From Sarcocystis neurona (lineage: Eukaryota > Apicomplexa > Conoidasida > Eucoccidiorida > Sarcocystidae), in assembly GCA_000727475.1 (NCBI GenBank), contig KL647290.1, positions 3,359,373-3,423,372 on the forward strand: a DNA stretch of 64,000 bases, in the 5' to 3' direction. Below the pieces are notes generated by a model that saw only the letters and a list, made by a program, of their open reading frames with translations, did not search any database and was not told where the DNA came from. Numbering within the stretch: the first letter of the stretch is position 1; every line of letters begins with the position of its first letter. Both the position numbers and the translations under genes were made by a program. Shown piece after piece: positions 11,877-23,793 of the stretch.

Positions 11877-14743
11877 TTTTTTCTCAGCATTACTCCTAAC
11901 GCTGGTGGACGACTGTGTCCGCTGCACCAGGACACGTAGGCCGAGGTCGGAAAGAAAGACGTTCTTCCTGCGCCCGTGCAGTGGTGCGATTTGTGTACTA
12001 TTTTGCCTACTGGTGCGGAGGCGTGTGTCCGGCCGGGCATCCAAGCAAAGCCTTGTCTGCAACGTGTTGTTTCACCTTTTGAGATGGATCTTTCCTTGCA
12101 AAGCGGGAGCAACATTTGCTTTGTCTCTGAACGCCGTGCGTCTGGTCTACTTCCTCACGGCGCCTCTACTGTGGGTAGACCCGAGAAGCACTCGTCAGTA
12201 TTGTTTCGCAGCTCGGCTTGGCCTCCTCCTCGCGCCAGATTTTGGCAATATGCATGTACGTGGTGTTCGTGCCAGAGGATTGAGACGCGCCCTGGTGTGC
12301 CCTCTTCTCCTGACCCTCTTGTTGCTAAACCCTCTCCGGTTGACAGGGCTTGTGCTGCTGCCTCCCCCTATAGCTCCGATAGCTCTGCGCGAGCTTCAGC
12401 AGCAACTTCTGCCGCCGTATCTCGTTTTCGTACTTACGCTGTTGCTACTTTTCCAGCTTGATGGCGATGCGACTTCTGTTTTCCCCTCCGCTTTGGGGAC
12501 TGCTGCTGTAGTAGTATTGACATTTCTGGCGGCTGCGGGGGGGCTTATTCTTTTCTTGTTGCTTTCACCCTGTTGCTTGCCCGGCCCGGCTGGTAGTAGT
12601 CACTATGGTACTGATGCCGTCACTCACGCTGCCGTTGGTCATCCCATTGTTGTCACCGATCGTGTTACCTACTGCAGCGGGTGCCGCAAGGTCTCTAGCG
12701 GCTACTTTGAGTTCTGTGCCTTCTGCTGTGGGTGCTCCCTGTTTCACCTTCCTCCTAGCGGTGCTGGTATTGCCTGCTCTGAGATTTGGCAGCTAGTAGT
12801 GTTGATTTTATCCCACTTCTTTGATTTTGGTCTTCGCAAGCTTCTGCATTGCGTCCTCGTTAAGCGGGAGATGGTCCTCTCCCTGCGTATTTGTCTCTGC
12901 TTGTCAGGCGCAGGAAACCGCCTCTAGGGTGGCTCTACTTTTTTGCCTGTGTGATGGCACCGTTGACGGTGACCCTTGGAAATACAAAAACAGGCAATGC
13001 CAAGCATGGCCAGAACTTCAGCACGCCCCCTATTCCGTGGGGGTTTCGGGGGTGCTAGCACTGCTTTCGACAGGGCACACCCCTGCAGCGGCATTAAGAA
13101 AACAGAAATGCGTATGTGCTGTCGTTGAAGACGACGGCTGCACCGGCGGCCGTGTTGACAGCATGCGGAAGCAGCGCGGACAGAACATCTGCGGGGAGAC
13201 TGACGTAGACACTGGTGCGTCGCCTATTTGTGGAAGCGCTGTTTTGGGTGCTGCTGCTGCTGCGCTCGCTGCTTTCGAGGGTGAAGCTGAGGCGGTGTCG
13301 CTTCCGCGCGCGGGGTCAGTAGCGTAGGTCTTCTTGAAGTGGTGGATGCCTTAACATGCGAGTCTACCGCTCGTGCCTTGGGACGTCGTTTGCTTCTCTC
13401 CGTTGCAACAGTAGGCCGACGTTGTATGCGGACGGCATCTGCATCTTCTGTCGGTATAGTGCCTGCTGCGCATTTTTCTCCGGCGGCTTCTGCAGCCAAG
13501 AAGGGCTGCTCCTGAAAGGTCCACAGCAACCGTGGCTGGACTGGCAAGGACGCACACGGTCGCGAGAGTTCTTTCTGTGCCCCTCTCTCGTTGGTCTCTG
13601 TTCGTTTCTGGTTCGTCCCGTCGGACACGTCCGACTGGCGAACGCCACCGCTGCTCACTTGCAGCTGCGTCTGCTGCTCGCTGAGAATGCAGGCTTTATA
13701 TACCGGTGCACCCGCCCTCTCCAGGCCGTTCCTGGCGAGAGAATCTTTCCGTAACATGTTTCCCGACAGCTCGCTGCAGGATACTGACACACAATGCTCT
13801 GGTCGGCGTCACACGTCTTTTTTAGCAGACCTTTCTGCTTAAGGTGTGGCAGTGGATATGCTCGTTGTTCTCGAAGTAGTGGTGGTGGTGTTGCATACGG
13901 TGGTGTAGAAGAGAGGGAGCCGACGTAAACTTTATCGCGACACTTTCCGAAGATGCTGGCATTGCTGCCTGGAGTCATGCTGCTAATAGAACTCCGCGTG
14001 GTCTGTGTGCCGCCGTGGGTGCAGGAGGGAACTCTCGAGCTTGTGCTGCGCAGGCCTCGCGACTCGATGCTCACATGCGGTCGCACACTAGAGGAGACTG
14101 TGCCGTGGCGATTTTTATCAGCTCTAGAGCCATGCAAGCGTCTCGTGGAAGAGAGAGAGACGCTGACGCAGAAGGTGGTTTTTATCAAGGGCGGAATGCT
14201 GCGGTAGCAGGCGTACCTACGCTTGGATCAGCTTCCACGACGGGCGGGACGTGTATCTGGCATTGTAAAGTCGCCAGTGAGGAAAGGCTGCGCGAGAACG
14301 GCTTTTGTTTTCACATACGGGATCTTCCTTGTCTTGTTCTGTCTCCATCGAAATTTGCAGGTCTGGCACTACCGTGCAGCCGGAACGCGCTCGAGCAGAG
14401 AGAGGGCTTCGTCTTTACAGATGTATATCTTTCCGTAGCACTATATCAGAGCTTCTCTTTGCCCGTTTTTCTGGACAAGCACTCTTGTGCCTGAGCCGGT
14501 GAACCGCGACTGCTGTCCGTCTGTGACTTCCTGCGTGTACCACTCAGCGTGACGAAGGTGCTGGCTGGTGAGTTGCTGTAGTCGGCCCGCTACGCTCCTG
14601 TTGCTGCACTCCAAGGAAACGCTGCTGCTGGTGATTCCGCTGTGCAAGACGATGTTGCAGCGTCTGCGGCTTGGGAGGTCGAGGAACGTCTATTTGTGGT
14701 AGTCTTTGTAGACACCAATACTTTTTTCTGCCGCTCTAATTAG
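11877..14743 (+). pseudogene. Broken coding stretch with frame changes and stops
   Basis: Protein-like sequence continues here but not in one frame. In order: frame 0 from the T6 run at 11877 to about 12454 (with a TAG at 11937), frame 1 at about 12455-12790, frame 2 at about 12950-13327, frame 1 at about 13334-13842 (TGA at 13513), then frame 2 from about 13918 to 14727 (TGA at 14492, TAG at 14579), then frame 0 after a T6 run at 14722-14727. Several switches fall on homopolymers (T6, G3, T6) and lack convincing splice sites. Either the region is a decayed gene, or the assembly has single-base indels, or some pieces are exons. One part (12666-12738) carries a Cys cluster, CSGC then CAFCCGC, that resembles a zinc-binding ribbon. 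Function unknown. Confidence 0.4.
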
Positions 14744-17700
14744 AGAAGCTGTTGCAGTTGCTGTTACAGTTTCTGGCGCGACGGGGGCGACTAGTGCTCT
14801 CGGTGCTCCCGGCGCAGGTGGGGAGGCGGTGGTATCAACATGGCACCGTAGGGCGGTCGTTCGGCTGAGTGTGACTGACGCATGTGCGGCTGGGTTGGGG
14901 ACAGTCCAGTTGAAGCCAGTACGGGTGCGCTTGACGTCCCGCGTAATGTGCGTGCTCCGTTCATGTTCTTCCTCTGTGTTAATTTGTGGCACAGGGGGGT
15001 TCAAGAAGAGCGCGTCGGGAGCGCACGAGAGGCGATTGGATCGACCAGACGCAGCTGCGAACGTCTTCAGCATCATGCGGAGCCATCATCGACATACTAC
15101 TGGGAAGGGTGAACTTGTTGCGTCCAAAGGCGTCGTTTATACTGTCTGGCGCACGAAGAGCGGAGCACCGACGTCGGCGACTGCCGGCGTTGCTGTTCAA
15201 CGAGGAGGGGAACGACGAGGAGGAAACGACGTCCTCGCTCTTTGTGCAAAAAAGGCAGCGGCTGCCGGTGAATCGGTCGCTGCTGAACAGGGTCACGTCG
15301 AAGTCCAACGTGACCCTGCATACCGGGAAATGGGAGCACCGTGCGCTGCTCCTGCTACTGCTGTACTGTGTGCCGCTCCTGCAAAGAGATCCGCTGGTGC
15401 CGTCCTTGTGACCTTCCTGCACGTGTTGATCACCATTACAGCAACTGCTGCCCTAGCAGCTCTTGCGAATCCGATGCACTGCGCCACTGCTGCTGTGGCA
15501 GGCCTCAGGAGCGATGCTACTCCATCAGCGGTGGTGTCCACAAGACCAGTGCAGGTTGCTGAAACCCACAGCGTGGAACGTAACAGCAGCAAACGGTGCC
15601 GCGTGGATGCACCGGGTGGCACGTCGCTGCTTCGTACAGCGCGGAGCTTCCATAGCGTGGCGCCTTGTGCATGTGGCCTACTGTCTTCGGGCCGCTGTAG
15701 TGACGTTTCGATAACGTGTACCACAAGGCAGCACCGACACCTCAACGTCTCGCAGCACCTGATACAACTGTGGGGCTACTGTTGCGTCTTCAGCGCAGAA
15801 TCTTCTACCCTGCGCGCAACAGCAATTGCTACTCGTGGAAGAGGTCTTGACGTGCCTTCACTTCCTGTGCGTGGACGTTCAGGCCACGCTGCCACTGCTG
15901 TTGTCGTTCAGCCTGCAGTAGCTCACTTTGCGGACATTGTAGAACAGATTTCCGTAGACCACGCGCCGTTTGTGTCCGAAGAAGCACGGATATCTTTTCG
16001 TCAACCACGAGCGCCAGCGGTTGGGCTGCGGCGTCCACTAGACAGATGTTGTTCTGGACCCTGGGCGAGTCACTCACGCCAAATTGGAAGAATTCGTGGA
16101 AGCGAAGTTCGACAAACGGTTTCTTCTGCACGGACGGTTGCTGACGTGAGGCATTTCAGTTCGAACAGCTCAAGAGGCGACGGTTCTGTGCTCACAATGT
16201 ATATGGATTTCCAGACACGGTTGAACACCGTGCTGCGTGATCATGGTCGGCCCCAGCATGGCCTCGACAACAGGCGGGGACCAGGGAGCGCAAGTATTCT
16301 GGAACTGCTGCCTGTAGTGTCGCCCCATGTTCCTGTGTTGGAGGGTCGGGGTGATGGATCGCTGCGTGGGCCGAGCGGAGCCCATGGTACTTTCTGCGCG
16401 GATACCGGACCCGACGAGCACGACGATGAGTCGTCGCGTGGGCCGAGCAGAAGCCATGACAATGCCACTGGGGATTACAGACTTGAAGAGCATGACGAAG
16501 GGGGTGCACCAGGTAGACTAATTATGGGGAAGACGCACGGACCGTGGAGTGCGGTGCGTTTTCGTTTCTGTGAAGGTGCTCGTCAGGCTGGGTACGAAGG
16601 CCTGACGAAAGCACAAGGACACTGTGGTGTCTGCGCCTCCCACAAGTACAGAGAGAACAGTGAGCGGGCTCTCAACAGGGGCGCTGCAGCTAATCGTGCG
16701 CCAGCCGAAGCAGATCCCGTAGCTACTCTTGTTGCTGTCGAAGAAGACCCCGCTCGCAGCGGTGCTACAACTGGTGTGCGACTGTTTCAAAACTGGAATC
16801 CTATAAAGCATTTGCCTACACCTGGGCTAGGACCAACGCCAAGCCGAAAAGCTGGTCCCAGTGGCTCGCCCCTACAGCTTCCACGTGCAGCCACCACCGC
16901 TGCGCCAGTTGCTGTTGCTCTAACTGCTGCTAGAATAAATGCCACTGGGGAAGCCGCTAATTCAGTGCGTACTGGCGACGGCCTTGAAGATGCAGAAACA
17001 CCTCTCAGCACTCGCGAAATTTTCGCTAACCTGTCTCATGCAACTTTTAACAGCGGCAGCAACGGTCACCAACCTGCTTGCCATGTAGCATTCACACGTC
17101 ATCGTTTTCCCGCCATGTGCCGTCCACTGCAGTTTGGAGGGCAGTTGTATCAGAAAGCTGAGTCTGAGCTCCTGTGCAGCCGCTGCGGCCATTCCTTCAG
17201 GCAGGCAGACTCCTTGTGGACAACGTCAGGAGACGCAGCAAAAGGTGTTTACCCACTTGCTGAACCCACGCGTCGCGGGAGAGACGCGACGGAGGACGAA
17301 GACTCGCAGGATCCCTCTGCTGCGCCTAATCCGCCCGCGGCACTCCTTCAGGATTCGCCTCGTGCATCTTTGGAGGTTGTACGAGACAGCGACACTGCCT
17401 CGGCCCTTTCTTCAGTTGAGTGTACTAGTCCAGCTGCTGTGCTTCGTGGTACACACTTTTTTTGGTCTTCCACAGACACCCCAGGGCCTACAGATGCGTC
17501 AGCCTTCTTCAGCTCAAATCGCTCACACGCCGACTTCCGCCACATTCGTGCAGGTGACTCTTCTTATGTTCTTCTTCCTCCTCTGGGTCTTCGTATTTTG
17601 TACAGTGCTGCGTACACACACCGCGCTGGTGGTGCCAGAGCAGAAGCTTTCGCGGACTCAATTCAAACAGGCGCGAATAGAGGGAGCGCCGGCGCCAAGT

Positions 17701-19851
17701 TTTCTGCGGCAACATCCGCCGCTGTGGTGCCGTGCCACGGCGCGCCGTCAAGCGATAGTGGCTTTGATAGAAGAGTGGGGCATGCGAAGTCGCCACCTCA
17801 GCGGACCAGAAAACTTTCCTTAGCGAGCCACCTTCGATGCGAGCCATTTACGTGTTTGGCTCTCTCCCTGTTCGATCTCGCATGTAACGTCGCAGTCCTT
17901 TGTTGTGCTGTAGCTGCAGCTTTTGACCGTTGGTTGCAGCGGTTTGGGACTGGAGATGCGCCACGTCTGGCACACGGCGCTTGCATATTCGACGACTTCG
18001 CTGGCCAGGATTCATGCGTAGGGTGTACTCACCCTTCATACCGAGTTTGTCTCGCTTACTTGATTGCAGAAAGGCACTCCAACTCATTCAGACTTCCGTC
18101 ACGTCCCTTCTTTCGAGTAATAAAGACTGTGTGGCTGGCTCTTGTCCATGTCGTCGTATTAGTGGCTGACCTCTCGGTTGGAGGCACGATTTCAAAGATA
18201 CACAGGAACTTGCATCCCCATCTTCTCTCACCGCTGACTGCACCTCCCTCTCCTGGCGTAGGATCTCTACCGTCTTCGCGTGCCGCAAGAATTCAGCAGA
18301 GTCAAGGCCTCCGCTCAGCTTCGACGACTTCCCAGGCGCTTGGTTCTCTGTGTGTATGCGGCACTGTATTTGAACAGAGGCTACTGCTTTTCTTTTACTC
18401 GGTAGCGGTGAGAATTATCCTTTCCGGGTATACTGGAGACGTTTGTAGTCTTGGTCTGGTTATTGCTGCTCCGCCAACACTTTACCATTCGCTGGTGCGG
18501 ACTGCTGCAGGTCGGCGATATCCTGCGACAGCCTCTAATCCTCCTTCGAATTCTGGGTGTTCCCCTGCTTCTTTAGGTTCTACTTCGCAGGACTGTTTTG
18601 CGTCAGAACCATTCCTCCTCAACCCCACAGCTTGTTGTGCCGTTCTACACCAACTTGCGGCTGGAGGACGAGGTGGAAAAGTCACATACTTATGCATACC
18701 TACAATGTATTTTTTGACTCTTCCGAGCACAGAGGCTTTCGTAGTTGTTAACGCATTAGGAGGCACCACTGCTGGCGCACACCCAGTTCAACGGATCGGA
18801 CAGCATGCTGGAGCACCTCCTGCGTGCAGCAGTGGATGGGGACTACATCGACCCAACCAGTTTCCGCCTTCTGCTAAAGACACTGTTGTCGGTTCTATTG
18901 AAGACGGTGGAGGAGGAAGGGCGCCTGCAGCTGTCCATCTCATTGGTCTGCGTCAGCAGACGGGCTTACCTCTTGGGTCAGGTGCTGCGACACTGTCTTG
19001 TGCTGCTGTGGACCTTTCTGCGGGGTTCGCTATGTCTGCGCGTACGTACCAAACCCCTGTCTTCCACCGGAGACCCGCTACAGCACGTGTTCTTGGAGTG
19101 GCTGAGAACAACCGTTTCCCTGACATTCGACGTGACTCGCACCAGCTCCTCTTTGCCTGCTGCCGAAGCACGTCTCCAGCTGCCTATGCACGGTGTGGTG
19201 CTTCGCCTGCTCCCCTGGCTGATAATCTTTTGCATGCTGCTGCGTGCGCTGTGCACGTGCTCCTTCCAGTATCGGGTGCCACTGTTGGTGCTGCGTTGGT
19301 CTCATCCCCTATTATGGAGCATGCCTCTGAGCATGCTGCTCGTGCTGTCGCGCTATCTGGTGGTACGCCTGCGTCTACTGCCGCGGTTGCGCTGCACACT
19401 GCTGCAACCACCACGGCTGGACAAGTCAGTACCACCAATTTCGCAACCAACTGTGTGTTGGACGGCTTTAATGGCTCTCACACGTACAAGGATCTGTTCT
19501 CCCTCACACACACCGCTCCTCCTGTATTGTTTTTCTACGTATCGCTGTTGCTATCCCCTACAACACGTTTTTCTGCTTCCGTGCGGACACGCCTTTTGCA
19601 TGAGCTGACCTGCCTCTTGCCGACGGACCAGTTTTCAACTGTGAGAAATCCACTCTGCAGTGTGCGATTCCGGGAGCATCTTAGCGGTCAGAGCGCCCAA
19701 GGAAAAGAAACCCCTCTGGATGTTGTGTTCCGTCTTTGCTATTTGAATCCCCCCACTGCCGGGAATCCAACCGTCACCTGCAAGGCGGGCGTTGAGAGCG
19801 TGGCCACTCACCGTGTCCCCGGATTCGTGTCCTGTAGTTTCGTCGTGCATG
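14744..19851 (+). CDS. 5.1-kb open exon of a large hypothetical protein
   Basis: Open for about 1700 codons, with a likely acceptor (pyrimidine tract ending ATTAG at 14743) and a strong donor, GTAAGT at 19852, leaving one base of a codon. Chance cannot explain a frame this long. The product is Ala/Ser/Thr/Pro/Arg-rich and probably largely disordered, with islands of ordinary composition: DIVEQISVDHAPFVSEEARI near 15940, an Asp/Glu/His patch with a 24-residue imperfect duplication (16364-16507), a CxxC pair (CSRCGHSF, about 17176), and several hydrophobic stretches near 17850-18170 and 18380. No domain is recognised. The donor phase fits the acceptor before 20472, so this may be the N-terminal part of the exchanger gene; that link is inference. 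Confidence 0.5.
16364..16507 (+). repeat. 72-bp imperfect in-frame duplication
   Basis: Two copies that start with gcgtgggccgagc at 16364 and 16436 lie 72 bases apart, so each adds 24 codons without changing frame. The encoded units both read RGPS, then His, then an acidic EHD/DEHDD end. In-frame spacing supports translation of the surrounding frame. Confidence 0.6.
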
Positions 19852-20471
19852 GTAAGTCTTTCCGGATGGTCCTGCTGCCGCCGGTGCTGTTGCTCTTCCC
19901 AGTTCGCTGTCCCACGGCATCTGTTCTACTTTGCTTATGATCGTAGGACTCGGGTATCCCTTTTGCCGGTGTAACGTAGGCGCGTTTGGCGGTTTGACCT
20001 ATCAATCGTGCCCTGTCGTCCTCATCACGTTCGTGTCAGTTCAGCGGGACACGTTGGGGGGGTTTTCCGTCAGTGTTTAACCATCTATGTATGACAAGTG
20101 GGCCGCACTGCTCGCAATACTTGGACGCGTGCGCAGCGCCGCTGACGTCTACATGGAAAGAAAAGTCATTGCAAGTGAATCCTGCCTCCTCACTATTTGC
20201 AGCTGTACCTACTCGTATGCATGTGTAGCGTTGGAAGGTGTTCAGTCACTCGGCAGCCGCCTTGTCTTTCTGCTAGTACACTGGAGAGTGTGTCATTCGC
20301 AGTACGCGTACCGCTAGGGATGTGTGCCATTTCTTGGTCATGGAGGCGCTGACCTGCAGGCTCATCATAAGTTAACTTGCTGGTCACGATCCTGCTGCCA
20401 GCATAGTGGGCACGCTGCACGACTTCAGCTGGGCAACGGTAGTTGATCCTGTCCTCTTACTTTTTCTGCAG

Positions 20472-23400
20472 CTCGTGGTGTATCTTGTCGCCGGCGTTTT
20501 GACGCATCCACACACGCACAGCGACGCTTACCACTGCTGTGTTGTCGTCGAAAGCCAGGGCCACCTTGTGGAGATGCTGTTTCTGAAGATGCGCGAGATT
20601 CGGGCGCATCACAAAACGGATCGTCACCTCGGCCCCCGACAAAGGATCAGTCAAGAGGAAGAGTTTCTGCGGCAGCCGCTTTTGCTGACGGAACGCCGAC
20701 ACGTGACCTCCGGAGTAGCAGACCAGACGATTACTTCACAGTAGAGGATGGAAAAGATGCGAAGGGTGGGCACGCTACAGGTATCTTCTCTCGCGTCAGA
20801 TTACGCGTAGCGGATGCCGGTGCCGATCTTGCTGTGGAATCGGCTGCCACGTCTACGGCGGATGCACACCCGCTGCGTACAGGCCTCTCGGGCAGTGTTT
20901 GGCTGTCGACTGTCGGCCTGCTGCGTGCTGCGGCCGTGCTGGCGTTTGCTCTGGCAGTGTCAGCCGTCTTGATAGTTTTTGCTTCAGCAGGTGCCGCGCA
21001 ACGTGCTGGTGTACTGTTTCGCACGCAGGGACGGCGTGCAGCATTCTCGGGAGCTGGCCCGCAACTTTCTTCGGCACCCCCCAGCATGAAAAAGGAACAG
21101 TCCCAGCGCAGTCCCAGTGCCACCGTGGACCAGATAATTCCGAAGGCTCTTTCGTTTTCACCTTTCTTGTCTGTTACGCCTGCACGTTCGGCTGCTAGGA
21201 ACGACCTTACCGTAGATATATTGTGGCGTCGACCGTTGCTCCGACACAAAGCGTGGGGAAGGCTGCTGTTATCGGTGATGTGCTGCTGGTGTTGCTTTGG
21301 CAGTTGCTGTGGAGGGACAGCATCGCAGGCTGGACGGAAAGATCAGGAAGCTTTTCTGGATTATTTGTCTGTTCCAACTGTCGTTTCGTCAAACAGGTCG
21401 TCCGATTTGTCAAAGCACGACGCACTGTGGCCCGTAGGTTCTCTTGCCCATTCAGTTGGTGCCGCGGCTTCTGCGAACACGATGGTCTCTGTGCGTAGTG
21501 GTCCTGCTGCAGCTACTGCTACTGCTGCCAGCAGCAGTTCTGGTCGGGCGGCTACTTTTGAGAGTGCCTTCACCGGTAGTTTTCCACATCGTTCTCTTTT
21601 GGCAAGGGCTGCTACCACGCTGGCGGGGCAGTGTTCAACGGAACTCTCTGAAACTTCGCGAAGCTTTTCTGCGGCAGCCGCTGCCTCTGGGGGTATTTGG
21701 CGTCGACGAATTGGCGTACAGTCGATGTTTCAGCCGCGACTACGTACACTACCGCCATCTCCAGTGCCTGTTCCAAGGCCGCTTCCCTCCCCTTTTATTG
21801 GTGCGGCTAATGATACTGGACGTCATTTCTACCCTATACAGGGTATGCAACGAGGACACCCAGCGTGCGTGGACGGTGATGCTTCGGTCTGTCCTGGTGC
21901 GGCAGCGAGACGCAAACTCAGCGCTATGCAGGACTCTCCCCACGACGGCGTTACTGCACGACCAGCACAGAGACAAAAAGCTGCCTCGGCGCCTACAGGA
22001 GAAGCCGCTGCGAGCAAAGCTGGCGGTGGCGGTACTGCTGACGAGAACTCGGTTACTGCTTTGAAAGACGAAGCTGCTACTGGCCAAAAGAAAAAGTCGA
22101 CGGAGGGGCGCTCCGCGCCCAACGCTGTGGTTTCTGGTGCTATAAACGCTGCAGTGACTGACGGTGGAAAGACTGCTCGCAGTGGGGTTTCTGACAGTGG
22201 CAGTAACGTAGCGGCAGGAGTGGAAGGTCGTACGCAAGGTGCAGCAGCATCCGAAGGCCTAGACTTCCTGAACTTTTTAACAAGGTCCCCAAAGCAGAAA
22301 CAAGGTAGTGGTAGCACGCCTGAAAAGCCAATCTATCGCGGCGATAGGCGCGGCTCGCTTCAGCACGTTATGACGGATGCGGAAGCAAGTGCAACAGCAC
22401 CAACAACTGTAGCGGCAGCAGCTGCTGCCGCCGGGGAGCAGCAGCTGGAAGCGACAAGCAGGAATGCTTCAGGAGCGAGGCAGGCACAACGTGGGAGCGA
22501 CCCGGAAGCAAATGGCGCCGCTTCGGCAACCCCCTCTGCGTCGAAGCTGTCGTCTGCAGCACCGCCAGTAAACATCAAAGCAGATTCATCCAGTCCCACA
22601 GTACGCCAGCCGGAAGGTACCTCCCGTGGTGCCTCAGCACGCACAGGAGCTCCAGCAGCGTCTCAGCAGGATAGCGCCACTCCCGGGAGCACAACTCCCA
22701 GAGGAGCACAGCAGCCTTCGTCAACTTTGATTCAACTCTCTGGGACCGCATCGCAGACCTCACCTACAGCAAGCGCTGTACCTGTACCCACCATAGGAAC
22801 AGCAGAGTCTGCTACTGAAGAAAAGTCAACAGCTGCCCCCGTAGCGGCTGGGGCATCAACTGCAGCAACCCCCGAATTAGCAGGAGTTCCCATAATGGCG
22901 GCTTCTTCAGCATCAGTGTCTCCCACTCCAGCGAAGCCGGCTCCACCCGCCACACCAGGGGGACCGGCAGCCGATACGGAGCATGCTGGAAATGTGCCAG
23001 GGGTTGCCGCAGATGTACCTGCTGCCCCTGTAGCAACCCAGGTAGAAGCCGTAGGAGAAAGGCTTGCTGGGTCAGCAGAAGCGTTTAAAAAGGAAACTCA
23101 AGTGTATATTCCGACGCCTCAGGCAGCAGTTGTAGTGCCTGCGGTGCTGCAGCAGGAGGTCGACGCAGACCAACAACTAGTGCGCGTGACGATCCCACTG
23201 CTGCCTTCAATGCGACTTACCACACAGCCGGAGTTAGCAGGCAACGGGAGCAAGGGGACAGGCGCGAGCGGAGCACTGCTGGGAGGCGACAACAGCCGTA
23301 ATGAAAAGCAGATTGTCACGGGCTCGGGAAAGGAGGGGGGAAGCACCAGAAGTGAAGCCGAACAACGCGGCGAAGAGACGAAACAGGACCAACAAAGTAG

Positions 23401-23793
23401 CAGCGCAAAAGGAGAAGACGCAGGGGACTCAAACTCGGCCAAACACCATTCTCCTTTGGATAGCAGCGCTGCCGACGGAGCAGCGCACAGTTCCGCTGGA
23501 GGCGCCGGAGAAACCCTCGAAGAGATGAGCAGCAACGAGAAAGAAATAGTCATCAGCACAGGACTGCTGACGCTGCTGGTGGTGCTGGCTGTGAGTCTGG
23601 TGTTGGCGCATGCCTCAAGAAAGTGCCGCCTTGATTGGCTGCAGATGCCCGTGTGTGCGACCTTACTAGGCCTCGTAGTAGGAGCTGCTCTCAAATTCTG
23701 GCTGAAAGTCAAAGGACCCCTTCTGGACACGATCCTTGCTATGAATGAAGACGTCTTTTTTGTTATGCTGCTACCTCCCATCATATTTGAAGG
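20472..23793 (+). CDS. NHE exon with long N-terminus and first membrane helices
   Basis: The frame is open from 20447 and a strong acceptor (cctcttactttttctgcag) ends at 20471. About 1107 codons follow. The first ~1000 are Ala/Ser/Thr/Gly-rich, with one hydrophobic segment near residue 155 (VGLLRAAAVLAFALAV) and a Cys-rich hydrophobic one near 265. Three helices then start at about residues 1025 (TGLLTLLVVLAVSLVLA), 1058 (ATLLGLVVGAALKFW) and 1083, ending LLPPIIFE plus two bases of Gly at the GTGAGC donor (23794). The translation start is not clear: in-frame ATGs lie at 21087, 21277 and 21481, and the exon may instead be spliced to the 5.1-kb frame upstream. Confidence 0.82.

Noticed and set aside
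17134..17823. A 229-codon forward frame with a hydrophobic middle
   Set aside because: It lies fully within the better supported 5.1-kb frame and lacks that frame's codon bias.
18805..19608. A 267-codon Leu-rich forward frame inside the 5.1-kb exon
   Set aside because: It overlaps the longer frame and becomes poly-Leu/Arg from CTG-type codons read out of phase.
21444..22064. A 206-codon frame overlapping the exchanger N-terminus
   Set aside because: The exchanger frame is continuous through to its membrane helices, so this is a shadow; the Leu runs come from CTG repeats.
23736..23793. Reading the TGA at 23795 as the end of a truncated exchanger
   Set aside because: The stop lies just past a GTGAGC donor, and the next exon restores FEGG in phase, so it is intronic.
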